In this document: positions 8,072 through 16,130 of the stretch, in pieces | Layout: each line of letters starts with the position of its first letter | How positions within the stretch are numbered: the first letter of the stretch is position 1 | Assembly: GCA_963678085.1 (NCBI GenBank) | Contig: OY782680.1 | Location: 2,356,001-2,420,000 of the forward strand | Source of the DNA: Aliishimia sp963678085 | GTDB lineage: Bacteria > Pseudomonadota > Alphaproteobacteria > Rhodobacterales > Rhodobacteraceae | Direction of reading: 5' to 3' | Length of the DNA: 64,000 bases | Notes under the pieces: model-generated | Told to the model about the DNA's origin: nothing | What the model saw: the letters and a program-made list of their open reading frames with translations, nothing else | Databases searched by the model: none | Position numbers and translations under genes: made by a program

Positions 8072-9481
8072 TTATGCATGTCTGCGTGCATAGGCCTCCA
8101 AAGCCCGCGCACGCCCATCTTTGGCCGAAACCACGGCCTTCGGGTAGGGGGCAGTCGGGGAGAGCGACCAGCTTTTAGGGATGGCATCGAAATACCTAAG
8201 CGCATCTGGATGTGGGTTTTGTTTGCCCTCAGCTATCCAGCGATCCACGTAGGCACGGCTCGGGTCAAACTTATCTAACTGCGTGACCGGATTGAAAACT
8301 CTGAAATACGGGGCCGCATCGGGGCCCGATCCGGCACTCCATTGCCAGCCCATCGCATTGGAGGCCGGGTCCCAGTCAATCAGACATTCCTCGAACCATT
8401 TCAGGCCAATTTTCCAGTGAGACAATAAGTGTTTTGTGAGATAGGATGCCACAATCATCCGCGCCCGATTATGCATCCGGCCCGTCACATAAAGCTCTCG
8501 CATACCCGCATCTACAAATTGGATTCCGGTCCGGCCGTGCTGCCATGCGCGCACCTCTGGGGTGATCTCAGTATTCCAAGGGAAGCTATCCCACTCAGAT
8601 TTCCAGTTCCGATGGGTGATTTCTGGTGTGTGATGTATGAGGTGATATGCAAATTCGCGCCAAACAAGCTCCTTTGCAAAAACCTCTGCGCCCGCCTCTC
8701 CCCTTTGCAAACTTTGCAAAACCGAATGCCAGCATTGGTGGGGGCTGATTTCGCCCAGAGCCAGATGCGCGCTCAGACCTGATGTCGCATCCATATCCGG
8801 GCGGTCTCTATGCTTTGCATAATTTGCAAGTTTTGTTTGCAAAAACTTTGCAAACCTATCTTGAGCCTGCATTTCCCCTGCCCTGATGAGGGGTCTAAGA
8901 ACCAAGGCCCCGCGATGCAGAGGCTTATCCAAACCCCAGCTTTCGAGCGCTTCGCTCTTTGGCCAGGGTGATGGGGCGTGCAATTTAGCAGATGCGGGTA
9001 ATGGTGTCTCGACCTCCAAAGAACGCACATTGTTCCAAAAAGGCGTGTAGACCCTATAAAAACCACCCGTTTTTGTTTCGGTCAAGCTGGGCTCAAACAA
9101 GAGATGACCGCCAAAGCTCTTGGCCTCAAACCCCAATTTTCTGAGTTCCGATTTGATTTTCGTGTCTCGTCGCACAGAATCAGGATCGTAAAGCCGAGAC
9201 CAATAGACCGAACTCGCGCCGGTTTCTTGCACAAGATCCAATATGACTTGCAGCGCGTTCCCGCTGCGAAAGATCAGTTGGCTTTGCCGATTTTGCAAAT
9301 CCCCTGACAGGCTTTGCAAACCCATTTGCAAACGCAATTTCGGGGCCGCGCCAAGTCTATCGACCAACTCATCCTTGATGAATATCGGGATAACCGGGCC
9401 CTTCTTTGCAGCTGCCGTAAGGGCCGGGTGATCTGAGAGCCGCAAATCTCTGCGAAACCAAAGGAGTGTCGTCTGTGTCAT
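8072..9481 (-). CDS. phrB: deoxyribodipyrimidine photolyase
   Basis: Class I CPD photolyase, 469 aa, repairing UV cyclobutane dimers with blue light and reduced FAD. The N-terminal antenna domain starts LLWFRRDLRLSDHPAL. The FAD-binding C-terminal half has WREFAYHLIHHTPE, MRELYVTGRMHNRARMI and the family block DWDPASNAMGWQWSAGSG. It is oddly rich in Gln/Leu/Phe-Ala runs such as LQSL and FAKFLQTKLANYAKH, exactly where the reading frame crosses TTTGCAAA repeats, so some segments appear to be repeat-derived rather than conserved. It lies 57 bp behind the HIT gene in the same direction. Confidence 0.93.
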   Translation of the reverse strand: MTQTTLLWFRRDLRLSDHPALTAAAKKGPVIPIFIKDELVDRLGAAPKLRLQMGLQSLSGDLQNRQSQLIFRSGNALQVILDLVQETGASSVYWSRLYDPDSVRRDTKIKSELRKLGFEAKSFGGHLLFEPSLTETKTGGFYRVYTPFWNNVRSLEVETPLPASAKLHAPSPWPKSEALESWGLDKPLHRGALVLRPLIRAGEMQAQDRFAKFLQTKLANYAKHRDRPDMDATSGLSAHLALGEISPHQCWHSVLQSLQRGEAGAEVFAKELVWREFAYHLIHHTPEITHRNWKSEWDSFPWNTEITPEVRAWQHGRTGIQFVDAGMRELYVTGRMHNRARMIVASYLTKHLLSHWKIGLKWFEECLIDWDPASNAMGWQWSAGSGPDAAPYFRVFNPVTQLDKFDPSRAYVDRWIAEGKQNPHPDALRYFDAIPKSWSLSPTAPYPKAVVSAKDGRARALEAYARRHA

Positions 9482-9538
9482 ACCTACGCAACTTAGAGCC
9501 CCGCAGGCGGGGTCAATATAGCGGGGCTAAATAATGCG

Positions 9539-9955
9539 CTATAGCGCTGCCTTTATACGATCCGCGAGCTGGGCAATCGTGTCCATATCGCCCATCTTTC
9601 CAGGTGCGCGCATTGGCGTATCCGTATGGCGGGGAAGAATATGATAATGCAAATGGAAGACCTCTTGCCCGCCATCCGCCTCATTGAATTGCTGGATGGT
9701 GACGCCCGTTGCCCCGAGCCCTTTCAGAGCCGCGTGCGAGACCTTTTGCACAGTTTGCAAACAGGCTGACAACTGCGCCGTGCTTGCGTCAAGCATATTG
9801 CGACACGGTGTTTTGGGGATCACAAGGCAATGCCCGTCAACGCGTGGCATGATATCCATAAAGCAGAGTGTTTCCTCATCCTCATAGACTTTCGTGCAAG
9901 GGATCTCACCTCGCAAGATTTTTGCAAATATGTTTTGATCATCATAGGTAGTCAT
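9539..9955 (-). CDS. HIT-family nucleotide hydrolase
   Basis: 138 aa histidine-triad protein. The catalytic triad HLHYHILPR lies near residues 99-107, and NIFAKILRGEIPCTKVYEDE is the typical N-terminal block. Such proteins hydrolyse nucleotide phosphoramidates or dinucleoside polyphosphates; the substrate here is unknown. I chose ATG at 9955 because GAGGAA lies just upstream and the homologous sequence begins there. A longer frame to 10009 only translates the upstream TTTGCAAA array. It sits between acuI and phrB, all on the minus strand. Confidence 0.9.
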   Translation of the reverse strand: MTTYDDQNIFAKILRGEIPCTKVYEDEETLCFMDIMPRVDGHCLVIPKTPCRNMLDASTAQLSACLQTVQKVSHAALKGLGATGVTIQQFNEADGGQEVFHLHYHILPRHTDTPMRAPGKMGDMDTIAQLADRIKAAL

Positions 9956-10016
9956 TTGAAATTCCTCTAGAAATTGGGTTTGCAAACTCATCTGCAAACC
10001 CATTTGCAAATTTACC

Positions 10017-11006
10017 TTAGGCGTTCACATCGACGACGACGCGGCCCTTGACCTGACCTTTGAGGATATCCGCGCCAAGACCGGGAAGATCGGATAACAC
10101 AGCGGGTTGGATCATTGCCTCCAACTTGTCCATTGGCAAATCTTTTGCAATCCGCGCCCAAGCCCGGACGCGGTTCTCATAGGGTTGCATCACGCTATCA
10201 ATGCCAAGGATGTTCACGCCGCGCAGCAAGAAAGGCACAACGGTCGCTGGCAGCGCTGCACCGCCTGCAAGGCCAACGGCTGCGACGCTTGCGCCATAAC
10301 TCATTTGCCCGAGAACACGGGCAAGCATAGCCCCGCCAACGGCATCGACACATCCGCCCCAGGTCTCCTTTTCCAAAGGGCGCTTGGTGGTTTCGTTGAT
10401 CTCTTCGCGGGGCACGATCTGGGTGGCACCGAGCTCTTTGAGGTAATCCGCTGTTTCAGGACGCCCGGTCACGCCAGCTACCTCATGCCCCAGGTTTGAC
10501 AGGAGCGCGACGGCGACCGAGCCAACACCGCCAGCCGCGCCGGTTACCAAGATCGGACCGTCTTTGATGCCCTGGTCCTCCAGCGCCATCACGGCGAGCA
10601 TAGAGGTAAATCCAGCGGTTCCGACGGCCATCGCTTGTTTGGTTGTGAGGCCCGCAGGCAATGGAACAAGCCAATCGGCATTGACGCGTGCCTTTTGGGC
10701 ATAACCGCCCCAATGCATCTCACCCACGCGCCAACCGGTGAGAACGACCTTATCGCCCGGCGCATAGCGATCATCCTCCGAGCTTTCGACGGTTCCTGCA
10801 AAGTCGATCCCCGGCACATGCGGGTAGTTGCGTACGAGTCCGCCGCCGGGACCGATGCAGAGCCCGTCTTTATAGTTCACCGTGGAATATTCGACAGAAA
10901 CCGTCACATTCCCGACAGGCAGTTGATCCTCAGTAAGGCTTTGCACCGCCGCTGAGGTTTTGCCGGTTTCGCCATTTTTCTCGACCACCAACGCGTTAAA
11001 GCTCAT
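10017..11006 (-). CDS. acuI: acrylyl-CoA reductase (NADPH) AcuI
   Basis: 329 aa MDR-family oxidoreductase of the AcuI/YhdH group, reducing acryloyl-CoA to propionyl-CoA with NADPH. This detoxifies acrylate formed from DMSP or 3-hydroxypropionate. The sequence begins FNALVVEK and has YSTVNYKDGLCI, YPHVPGIDFAGTV and the cofactor loop ILVTGAAGGVGSVAVALL (near 150). No zinc ligands are apparent, as expected. ATG 11006 has a GGAAGAACC-type Shine-Dalgarno. It follows dmdA by 24 bp, the dmdA-acuI arrangement known from Ruegeria-type roseobacters, which supports the AcuI assignment over a generic quinone reductase. Confidence 0.92.
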   Translation of the reverse strand: MSFNALVVEKNGETGKTSAAVQSLTEDQLPVGNVTVSVEYSTVNYKDGLCIGPGGGLVRNYPHVPGIDFAGTVESSEDDRYAPGDKVVLTGWRVGEMHWGGYAQKARVNADWLVPLPAGLTTKQAMAVGTAGFTSMLAVMALEDQGIKDGPILVTGAAGGVGSVAVALLSNLGHEVAGVTGRPETADYLKELGATQIVPREEINETTKRPLEKETWGGCVDAVGGAMLARVLGQMSYGASVAAVGLAGGAALPATVVPFLLRGVNILGIDSVMQPYENRVRAWARIAKDLPMDKLEAMIQPAVLSDLPGLGADILKGQVKGRVVVDVNA

Positions 11007-11030
11007 GGTTCTTCCTCTCTTCGCCTTTGG

Positions 11031-12137
11031 CTATATCCAAAATTTCTCTTTGACTTGAACAGGGTGCAGCGCCCCATCCGGGGTTTTTACATGCAGTTCG
11101 GTCCCGTCATCCCAATGGGTCATGCGCACCATGCCAATGCCCACCCCGCAATTATAATCTGGCGACATCGTTGCCGAGCTCACCCGCCCCACGATTTTCT
11201 TACCAGCCAGCAAAGGCCAAAGCCGGTCGCAGGGGGGCAAAGAAGCCGCCTCGATTTCAATGGCGCGGATTTGGCGGATCGGCCCCTCTTGCGCCACGCG
11301 CAGCAACGCATCTCGCCCCACGCAGCCAATGGCGGTTTGGGTATTGCAGAACTTGCCCAAACCGCATTCATGGGGCGTATTTTCACGGGTCATATCATTG
11401 CCATAGCTAAGCAGCCCGCCCTCGATCCGTTCGATCAGATTGGGGCAGCCCGCATGCACATCAAGATCCTGACCCGCCTCCATCAGCGCATTCCAGAGCG
11501 GCATGCCGATATCGGTGCCCTCGACATAGATCTCAAAACCGCCCTGCTTGGAATAGCCCGAGCGCGCAATCGCCAGATCCCGCCCCTGAAATTCGAACAT
11601 GTCAAAGCGGAAAAACCGAATATCGCGCACTCTATCGCCAAAGACCCGCGCCAGCAGATCATCCGATTTCGGCCCCTGAATTGCGAGCGGCGAGATATCG
11701 GGTTCATCGACCAGCACATCAAGGCGATAGCCATAGGCCACGCCCTTGACCCAAAGCAGCAAATCGCTATCGGCAATGGAAATCCACCAACGATCCTCGG
11801 CAAGTTTCACCGCGACCGGATCATTCAGCATGCCCCCGGTTTCATCAACGATGGGCACGTAAAAGCACTGGCCTGGCCGCATGCCCCGCAAATCGCGCGG
11901 TGTGAGCATTTGCATGAGCCGTCCAGCATCGGGGCCGCGCAGCTCTACCTGGCGCTCGCAAGCCACATCCCAGATTTGCACCGCCTCTTTGAGATGGCGG
12001 TAATCCTCCTGAACCGAGCGAAACACGGTGGGCAAAAGCATGCGATTATAGACGGTGTAGCCCTTAACCCCTGCTGCTTCGACGCCGTCGGAAAAGGGGG
12101 TGCGCCTAAGACGGCGAGACGGTGCAATCATTGCCAT
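11031..12137 (-). CDS. dmdA: dimethylsulfoniopropionate demethylase DmdA
   Basis: 368 aa GcvT-family enzyme that transfers a methyl group of DMSP to tetrahydrofolate, giving methylmercaptopropionate. It closely follows the Ruegeria pomeroyi DmdA sequence as I remember it: SRRLRRTPFSDGVEAAGVKG, WDVACERQVELRGPDA, MLNDPVAVKLAEDRWW, SGYSKQGGFEIYVEG, YGNDMTRENTPHECGLGKFC. These blocks distinguish DmdA from ordinary GcvT. ATG at 12137 with AGGAG upstream is preferred over a longer frame to 12257, which would run into the DUF1326 gene. Sixteen bases separate it from that gene, so the two are probably cotranscribed. Confidence 0.95.
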   Translation of the reverse strand: MAMIAPSRRLRRTPFSDGVEAAGVKGYTVYNRMLLPTVFRSVQEDYRHLKEAVQIWDVACERQVELRGPDAGRLMQMLTPRDLRGMRPGQCFYVPIVDETGGMLNDPVAVKLAEDRWWISIADSDLLLWVKGVAYGYRLDVLVDEPDISPLAIQGPKSDDLLARVFGDRVRDIRFFRFDMFEFQGRDLAIARSGYSKQGGFEIYVEGTDIGMPLWNALMEAGQDLDVHAGCPNLIERIEGGLLSYGNDMTRENTPHECGLGKFCNTQTAIGCVGRDALLRVAQEGPIRQIRAIEIEAASLPPCDRLWPLLAGKKIVGRVSSATMSPDYNCGVGIGMVRMTHWDDGTELHVKTPDGALHPVQVKEKFWI

Positions 12138-12153
12138 GGCTTTTCTCCTGGAA

Positions 12154-12786
12154 CTAGCGTGGCCCGTGCCAATCAATCTGGCAGATCTCGGCAGAGCGCC
12201 CGTCGAAATCCCAAACCCGGCCAAAGGCACGCACGCGGCCCTTAGTCGCGGTCGCAACCGTGATATCGGGCCCCATCCAATATTCGGTATTGGTCACGAC
12301 GATCTCTTTGCCGTCTTTGCCCTCGACCGGAACAACAGAGCCTTGGATCTTTTTGCCCACCATCAGGCGGCGCTCTTTGCCGACCGTTTCAAATGTGACA
12401 GGCGATCTCTCAGCGCCGAGAAATTCACTGACCAGCAGGCCAAACAAGCCTGTTGTGCCGCGTGCAGCGCCAGAAAAGATCGCCTCAAGCGCGGCATATT
12501 GCGCATCATTGGCGCGCTCGTCGATAAAGGCCGCCGCTTTCCAATTGCCGCGCCCCATATTCCCAGGGATCTCAAGGAAAAGCCCAACATTAAGACCCGC
12601 AAGGCTTTCACCGCCATACTCGCCCTCATCAATGCGCACCCCGGCCCAAGCCTGGCAATAGCCTTCGGTTGGTGGGTGTTTGCCCAGGCTCACAACGCAA
12701 GGGCAAAAGACGATGCAATTGCAGTTTAAGATAAGCTCGCCCCTGATTGTCCATGGGATGGTGCCGATGTCGCCGTCCAGTGCCAT
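12154..12786 (-). CDS. DUF1326 domain protein
   Basis: 210 aa member of DUF1326, unknown function. The conserved N-terminal block GELILNCNCIVFCPCVVSLG has CNC and CPC pairs that could bind metal. Families DUF1326 and DUF2182 are often encoded side by side, as here (12-bp gap). Being 16 bp upstream of dmdA in the same direction, it probably shares the dmd transcript. Whether it has a role in DMSP metabolism is unknown. Confidence 0.85.
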   Translation of the reverse strand: MALDGDIGTIPWTIRGELILNCNCIVFCPCVVSLGKHPPTEGYCQAWAGVRIDEGEYGGESLAGLNVGLFLEIPGNMGRGNWKAAAFIDERANDAQYAALEAIFSGAARGTTGLFGLLVSEFLGAERSPVTFETVGKERRLMVGKKIQGSVVPVEGKDGKEIVVTNTEYWMGPDITVATATKGRVRAFGRVWDFDGRSAEICQIDWHGPR

Positions 12787-12798
12787 TTGTCGTTCCTC

Positions 12799-13569
12799 CT
12801 AGATAAATGCGCCCGCAAGCGCGAAAATTCCCCAAATAATGAGGCCAAAGCCCAAGGGCCGTGTGAGCCAGCGCCCAAGATCGGGCAGTTTTTCAAGCAC
12901 CATAAGAATGGTCGCCAGCCCCATAAAGGCAAGGTTCATTACACCGCCCACGAAACCGAGCAGCATCAAGGCCCAGCAACAGCCCAAGCAAACAAGACCA
13001 AGCCGTAGCCCGTTGCGCAGCGGGCCTTCGTCCCAATGCTGCATGAAAAAGCTTAAGGGGCGGCGGCATTTGCTCAGGCAGGCCTCTTTGAGGGCCGAGA
13101 ACTGATATGCCCCCGCGCCGATCAGCAGCGCGCCGGTCAAGATTGGCGACTGGCTTTCCCCAATCAGGTTCACGAGCCCGGCTTGGGTCAAACCCATCTG
13201 CACGCCCGCCGCCAGCACTGCAAAGCCCAGCCATACGGTGAGATAGCCGCTGATAAGCAAACCGAAACTGGTGTTCGGCGCGGTGCGGGTCAGATCATCA
13301 TAGGTAGCAAAGGCAGGCAGCGCGGTTGGGGCCATCATCGCCGCCGACATCAGCCCCCACATCAACGTCAAGCGCAAAAAACCGGCCGCATCAGGTGTAA
13401 CTGTGCATAGCGCTTCCCAGAACTCTGCCCCATAAAGGCGCGACATCTGCCGCAGTTCTGACGGGACGGCCATTGCGAAGAGGATGAGCCAAGAAAGCAG
13501 GATCAAAGCAAAGAGAACGAGCCAATGCCAGCCCGTCATCATTCTTATCCTCTGCATGAGAAGCTCCAT
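12799..13569 (-). CDS. DUF2182 integral membrane protein
   Basis: 256 aa, about six to seven hydrophobic segments (near residues 13-33, 68-88, 103-125, 133-153, 190-212, 215-232, 238-255). The DUF2182 hallmark MWGLMSAAMMAPTALPAF is at about 70-87 and the KEACLSKCRRP motif near 164. The family is described as predicted metal-binding membrane proteins with no proven function. It is the first gene of DUF2182-DUF1326-dmdA-acuI and faces the divergent GntR regulator across 119 bp. Confidence 0.85.
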   Translation of the reverse strand: MELLMQRIRMMTGWHWLVLFALILLSWLILFAMAVPSELRQMSRLYGAEFWEALCTVTPDAAGFLRLTLMWGLMSAAMMAPTALPAFATYDDLTRTAPNTSFGLLISGYLTVWLGFAVLAAGVQMGLTQAGLVNLIGESQSPILTGALLIGAGAYQFSALKEACLSKCRRPLSFFMQHWDEGPLRNGLRLGLVCLGCCWALMLLGFVGGVMNLAFMGLATILMVLEKLPDLGRWLTRPLGFGLIIWGIFALAGAFI

Positions 13570-13610
13570 ATTATCCGCCCCTTCGCGAGTCGCTGCGTCC
13601 CTGTGACTAA

Positions 13611-13636
13611 ATGTCAGACAAATAAATGTATGACAA
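13611..13636. promoter_or_regulatory. tandem imperfect palindromes, candidate GntR operator before the dmd operon
   Basis: ATGTCAGACAA at 13611-13621 and ATGTATGACAA at 13626-13636 lie in the 119-bp region between the GntR gene and the DUF2182-DUF1326-dmdA-acuI operon, spaced 15 bp. Both fit the t-GT-N3-AC-a layout of FadR-subfamily GntR operators; a further GACAA half-site is at 13669. The consensus TTGTCWGACAA recurs elsewhere in the window. Confidence 0.6.
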
Positions 13637-13688
13637 TTGAAATTTTCAGTATAGATGAGAAATCAAGAGACAATTAGATGCTGGACAG

Positions 13689-14432
13689 ATGAGCACTCAG
13701 AGAGAAAAATCGCGGGATCTTTCCGCTCAAATCGCTGATGATATCAAACAAGCAATCGTTGAGGGCGATTTGATCGTTGATGAGCGATTGCCATCTGAGA
13801 CTGAGCTATCGGAACATTTTGAGGTCTCTCGCTCCACCGTGCGCGAAGCTCTAAAACGGCTCGCCGCGCAATCGCTTATTCGCACGCAGCGCGGCGCAAC
13901 TGGTGGTGCCTTTGTGAGGCGCTTGAGTTTCAAAGAGGCCTATCCGCAACAAATCACGACCTCCACGCTTTTGCTCAGCATGAATGATGTGAGTTTTGAC
14001 ACAGCCTGCGAGGCCCGCTTTGCGATGGAGCGCGCTTGTGCCCTGTTGGCCACGCAGCGTTACACGGAAGATCACCTGGCCACCATGCGCGCAGAAATCG
14101 AGCGCCAAGGGCAAGCGGAGCTAACAGATGAAGAGTTTTGCGCCTCTGATGTTGCGTTTCACCGGGCGCTGGTGGATGCGGCGGGGAACCCCGTCATGTC
14201 CTATCAGCTTGCCGGGTCTGTTGAAGCGATGCAGCCCTTGATGAACATGATCACCTTCACCGCCCGCGACCGCGCGCGCATCGTTGAGCTGCACACCGCC
14301 ATCACCGATGCGCTAGAGCGGCGGGACGCAGTCGCCTGTGATCGCGCCTTGGCCGCGTTGGAAAGCTATACGCGGACCCTCGCGAGTGATGTTATGGCAC
14401 GCAAACCGGAAAGCTCTAACTCAGCTGCGTAA
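13689..14432 (+). CDS. FadR-subfamily GntR transcriptional regulator (candidate dmd regulator)
   Basis: 247 aa. The N-terminal winged helix (about residues 10-75) has DERLPSETELSEHFEVSRSTVREALKRL and TQRGATGGAFV. The C-terminal all-helical FCD ligand domain (about 100-230) includes the metal/ligand-type residues in DVAFHRALVDAAGNPV. It is divergent from the dmd operon with palindromic sites between, the usual layout for a local repressor. The inducer is not visible; acryloyl-CoA or another DMSP-derived CoA ester is a guess from the operon content. Confidence 0.88.
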   Translation: MSTQREKSRDLSAQIADDIKQAIVEGDLIVDERLPSETELSEHFEVSRSTVREALKRLAAQSLIRTQRGATGGAFVRRLSFKEAYPQQITTSTLLLSMNDVSFDTACEARFAMERACALLATQRYTEDHLATMRAEIERQGQAELTDEEFCASDVAFHRALVDAAGNPVMSYQLAGSVEAMQPLMNMITFTARDRARIVELHTAITDALERRDAVACDRALAALESYTRTLASDVMARKPESSNSAA

Positions 14433-14641
14433 AGGGGATTTTGACCATGGCCGCTAATTTTCGCCGACTAGGTTTGCGCATTCACATCCCACTCCAGCCG
14501 AAAGGGAATCGAGGCTTGGTCCTGACGATTTACACTGGAAGTCTTCGAGTGTTTCACCCATGTTCTGGAGGAGTGCCCGGAGCGACCATACGCCTTTAGA
14601 AACCATTTGGAGATGAGATCGTTAGTTTTGAACCTCTCACA
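14433..14641. other. non-coding stretch, nothing recognised
   Basis: 209 bp between the GntR gene and the small membrane protein gene. No convincing ORF, hairpin terminator or repeat was seen. Confidence 0.5.
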
Positions 14642-14824
14642 TTACAAATTTTCAGGGCGCTCTTGATTATATTTTTGCCGATCTACAAATTCGCACTGCT
14701 TAGAGTGGTATTCCCATCGACCGCCTCTATCTAAACATCTATCAATAACAAAAAAATCTGCGTGCCATAGATAAGTGCCTACGAGCGCCAATAGCAAAAG
14801 GACGGCACCGATAACGACTTTCAT
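14642..14824 (-). CDS. small single-pass membrane protein
   Basis: 60 aa. One membrane helix (about residues 3-20, VVIGAVLLLLALVGTYLW) is followed by a compact extracytoplasmic segment DRCLDRGGRWEYHSKQCEF with two cysteines that could form a disulfide. I have the impression of similar short proteins with the DxGGRW-C pattern in other alphaproteobacteria, but there is no named family. ATG 14824 is preferred over TTG 14830; the Shine-Dalgarno is weak. AT content is higher than in neighbouring genes. Confidence 0.6.
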   Translation of the reverse strand: MKVVIGAVLLLLALVGTYLWHADFFVIDRCLDRGGRWEYHSKQCEFVDRQKYNQERPENL

Positions 14825-14850
14825 AAACAAAACTCTAAATGCTTGAAGAA

Positions 14851-14927
14851 TGGTCGGGGCGGCAGGATTCGAACCTACGACCCCCTGTACCCAAAACAGG
14901 TGCGCTACCAGACTGCGCCACGCCCCG
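14851..14927 (-). tRNA. tRNA-Pro(UGG)
   Basis: 77-nt cloverleaf including an encoded CCA. The acceptor stem CGGGGCG/CGCCCCG is complete and the anticodon stem CCTGT/ACAGG encloses loop TTTGGGT with anticodon TGG. The T-loop TTCGAAT is normal. Confidence 0.97.
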
Positions 14928-14995
14928 AACCATGGCCCCTACTACGCATCTTAATTTGATTTGAAAAGCGGAAAATTAAGAAAAACCAAACTAAT

Positions 14996-15490
14996 TTAGC
15001 AGGCCCAGGCAGCCTCTTTACCAAAGAAGGGGTGACGCATTTCAGAGCCGACCGTGATGCCGAGTTTCTCTGCCAAACCGCCATTGATCTCAAGCACTGC
15101 GATCATGCCATCACCGCCTGAAATGGGGGTTTCATCATGGGGAACCGCGCTGTGGTGGATATGCCGCACCCGCCCTGCCGGGCCGATGAAGAGCATATCT
15201 AGTTCGATAAAAGTGTTGCGCATCCAAAACGCCAAAGGCGCTGGCTTTTCATATAAGAACAACATGCCCGCCGATTGCGGCAGAGATTGACGGAACATCA
15301 GCCCCTTGCTGCGCTTAGCATTGGTATCGGCGATCTCGACGTTAAACCGAGCTGTGCCCCATTCGCCCCGCAGGAAAACAGCCCCCTGCGAACAGGCTGC
15401 AACGGGCGCAGCTATACATATATAGAACAGACCTACGCACGTTAAACGTGCAAGTTTTCCTGCTAATCGTCCGACAATCCAGCTTCCCAC
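14996..15490 (-). CDS. DUF192 secreted protein
   Basis: 164 aa. An N-terminal signal peptide (about residues 1-32, ending VAAC-SQG) is followed by a DUF192 domain: FNVEIADTNAKRSKGLMFRQSL, FLYEKPAPLAFWMRNTFIELDMLFI, AVLEINGGLAEKLGI. Function is unknown, and the protein is probably periplasmic. The start is GTG 15490 with TGAGGTG upstream, overlapping the cold-shock gene by 28 bp. The Cys at the end of the signal region could make it a lipoprotein, though the box is not ideal. Confidence 0.85.
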   Translation of the reverse strand: MGSWIVGRLAGKLARLTCVGLFYICIAAPVAACSQGAVFLRGEWGTARFNVEIADTNAKRSKGLMFRQSLPQSAGMLFLYEKPAPLAFWMRNTFIELDMLFIGPAGRVRHIHHSAVPHDETPISGGDGMIAVLEINGGLAEKLGITVGSEMRHPFFGKEAAWAC

Positions 15491-16002
15491 GCGAGCACCT
15501 CAGCGGCCATCAATCCACGCTTACCATCAATGACACGCACGGCAAGCGCCTCACCTGGCTGCAAATCACTCAGACCCGCGAGCCGCAAAACCTCGACATG
15601 GAGAAAAATATCATCTTCTTTGCCAAAGACATTCGCGAATCCAAAGCCCTTGGCTTTATCAAACCATTTGACGCGCGCAGGCTCAAGCGGCGTTTCAGAG
15701 ACCAGCTCTTCGTCAAGCTGCGCGATATCGGCCAGTTGAACCGCATGATCTTGCTTGGGAGGCTCGACCCAAATGATCTCAGTCGCTTGCACTCCGCGGT
15801 CGGTACTTTGCACAGCGACATGCAAACGCGCCCCATCCGCAATAGAGCTCTGCCCAAAATTGCGCAGGACATTCACATGCAGCAAAATATCAGGCCCGCT
15901 CGCATCCGCGATAATAAATCCAAAACCTTTTACCGGATCGAACCACTTAACGTGACCTGTAATTGTTTCTTGTTCAGCTATCTCGGACACAACGTCTCTC
16001 AT
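15463..16002 (-). CDS. double cold-shock-domain protein
   Basis: 179 aa with two CspA-like domains in tandem. Domain 1 (about residues 14-80) has GHVKWFDPVKGFGFI and the degenerate RNP2 DILLHVNVL. Domain 2 (about 108-175) has ARVKWFDKAKGFGFANV and DIFLHVEVL. They are joined by an acidic linker. Such proteins are common in alphaproteobacteria and probably act as RNA chaperones in the cytoplasm. ATG 16002 has AGAGGCG upstream. Phe/His of the nucleic-acid-binding motifs are present in both domains. Confidence 0.9.
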   Translation of the reverse strand: MRDVVSEIAEQETITGHVKWFDPVKGFGFIIADASGPDILLHVNVLRNFGQSSIADGARLHVAVQSTDRGVQATEIIWVEPPKQDHAVQLADIAQLDEELVSETPLEPARVKWFDKAKGFGFANVFGKEDDIFLHVEVLRLAGLSDLQPGEALAVRVIDGKRGLMAAEVLAWEAGLSDD

Positions 16003-16130
16003 TACTGGCGCCTCTTTCGGGCTATTTTTGCTTTCTCAACTTATGAGTGACCTGTTTTGTTTCTTAATACAACCCAGTATCGGTGTTGATACCCCAAAAA
16101 GTCAACAAATTGTAAACAATAATTCTAGTT

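Larger units (their letters stand above)
8024..10014. repeat. dense array of TTTGCAAA palindromes
   Basis: Fourteen exact copies of TTTGCAAA start at 8024, 8058, 8673, 8704, 8713, 8836, 8847, 9292, 9313, 9325, 9754, 9921, 9979 and 10003, with further one-mismatch copies (for example 8036, 8814, 8823, 9991). A random 8-mer is expected about once per 65 kb; elsewhere in the window I noticed only two (35748, 52933). Copies lie in the phrB 3' flank, within phrB, within the HIT gene and in the acuI-HIT spacer. At 9979-10014 and 9313-9336 they form 12-bp tandem units TTTGCAAACYCA, a length that keeps reading frame inside genes. Confidence 0.9.

Noticed and set aside
9956..10009. N-terminal extension of the HIT protein
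   Set aside because: Would translate the TTTGCAAA units only; a good Shine-Dalgarno and the family start support 9955.
8024..10014. TTTGCAAA repeats as a CRISPR-like or classical microsatellite array
   Set aside because: Spacing is irregular overall and copies sit inside conserved coding sequence; only two short runs are truly tandem.
11055..12245. 396-aa plus-strand open frame opposite dmdA
   Set aside because: Antisense shadow of a clearly identified enzyme; no Shine-Dalgarno and no domain.
12138..12257. N-terminal extension of DmdA
   Set aside because: Overlaps the DUF1326 gene by about 100 bp and adds residues absent from DmdA; ATG 12137 has its own AGGAG.
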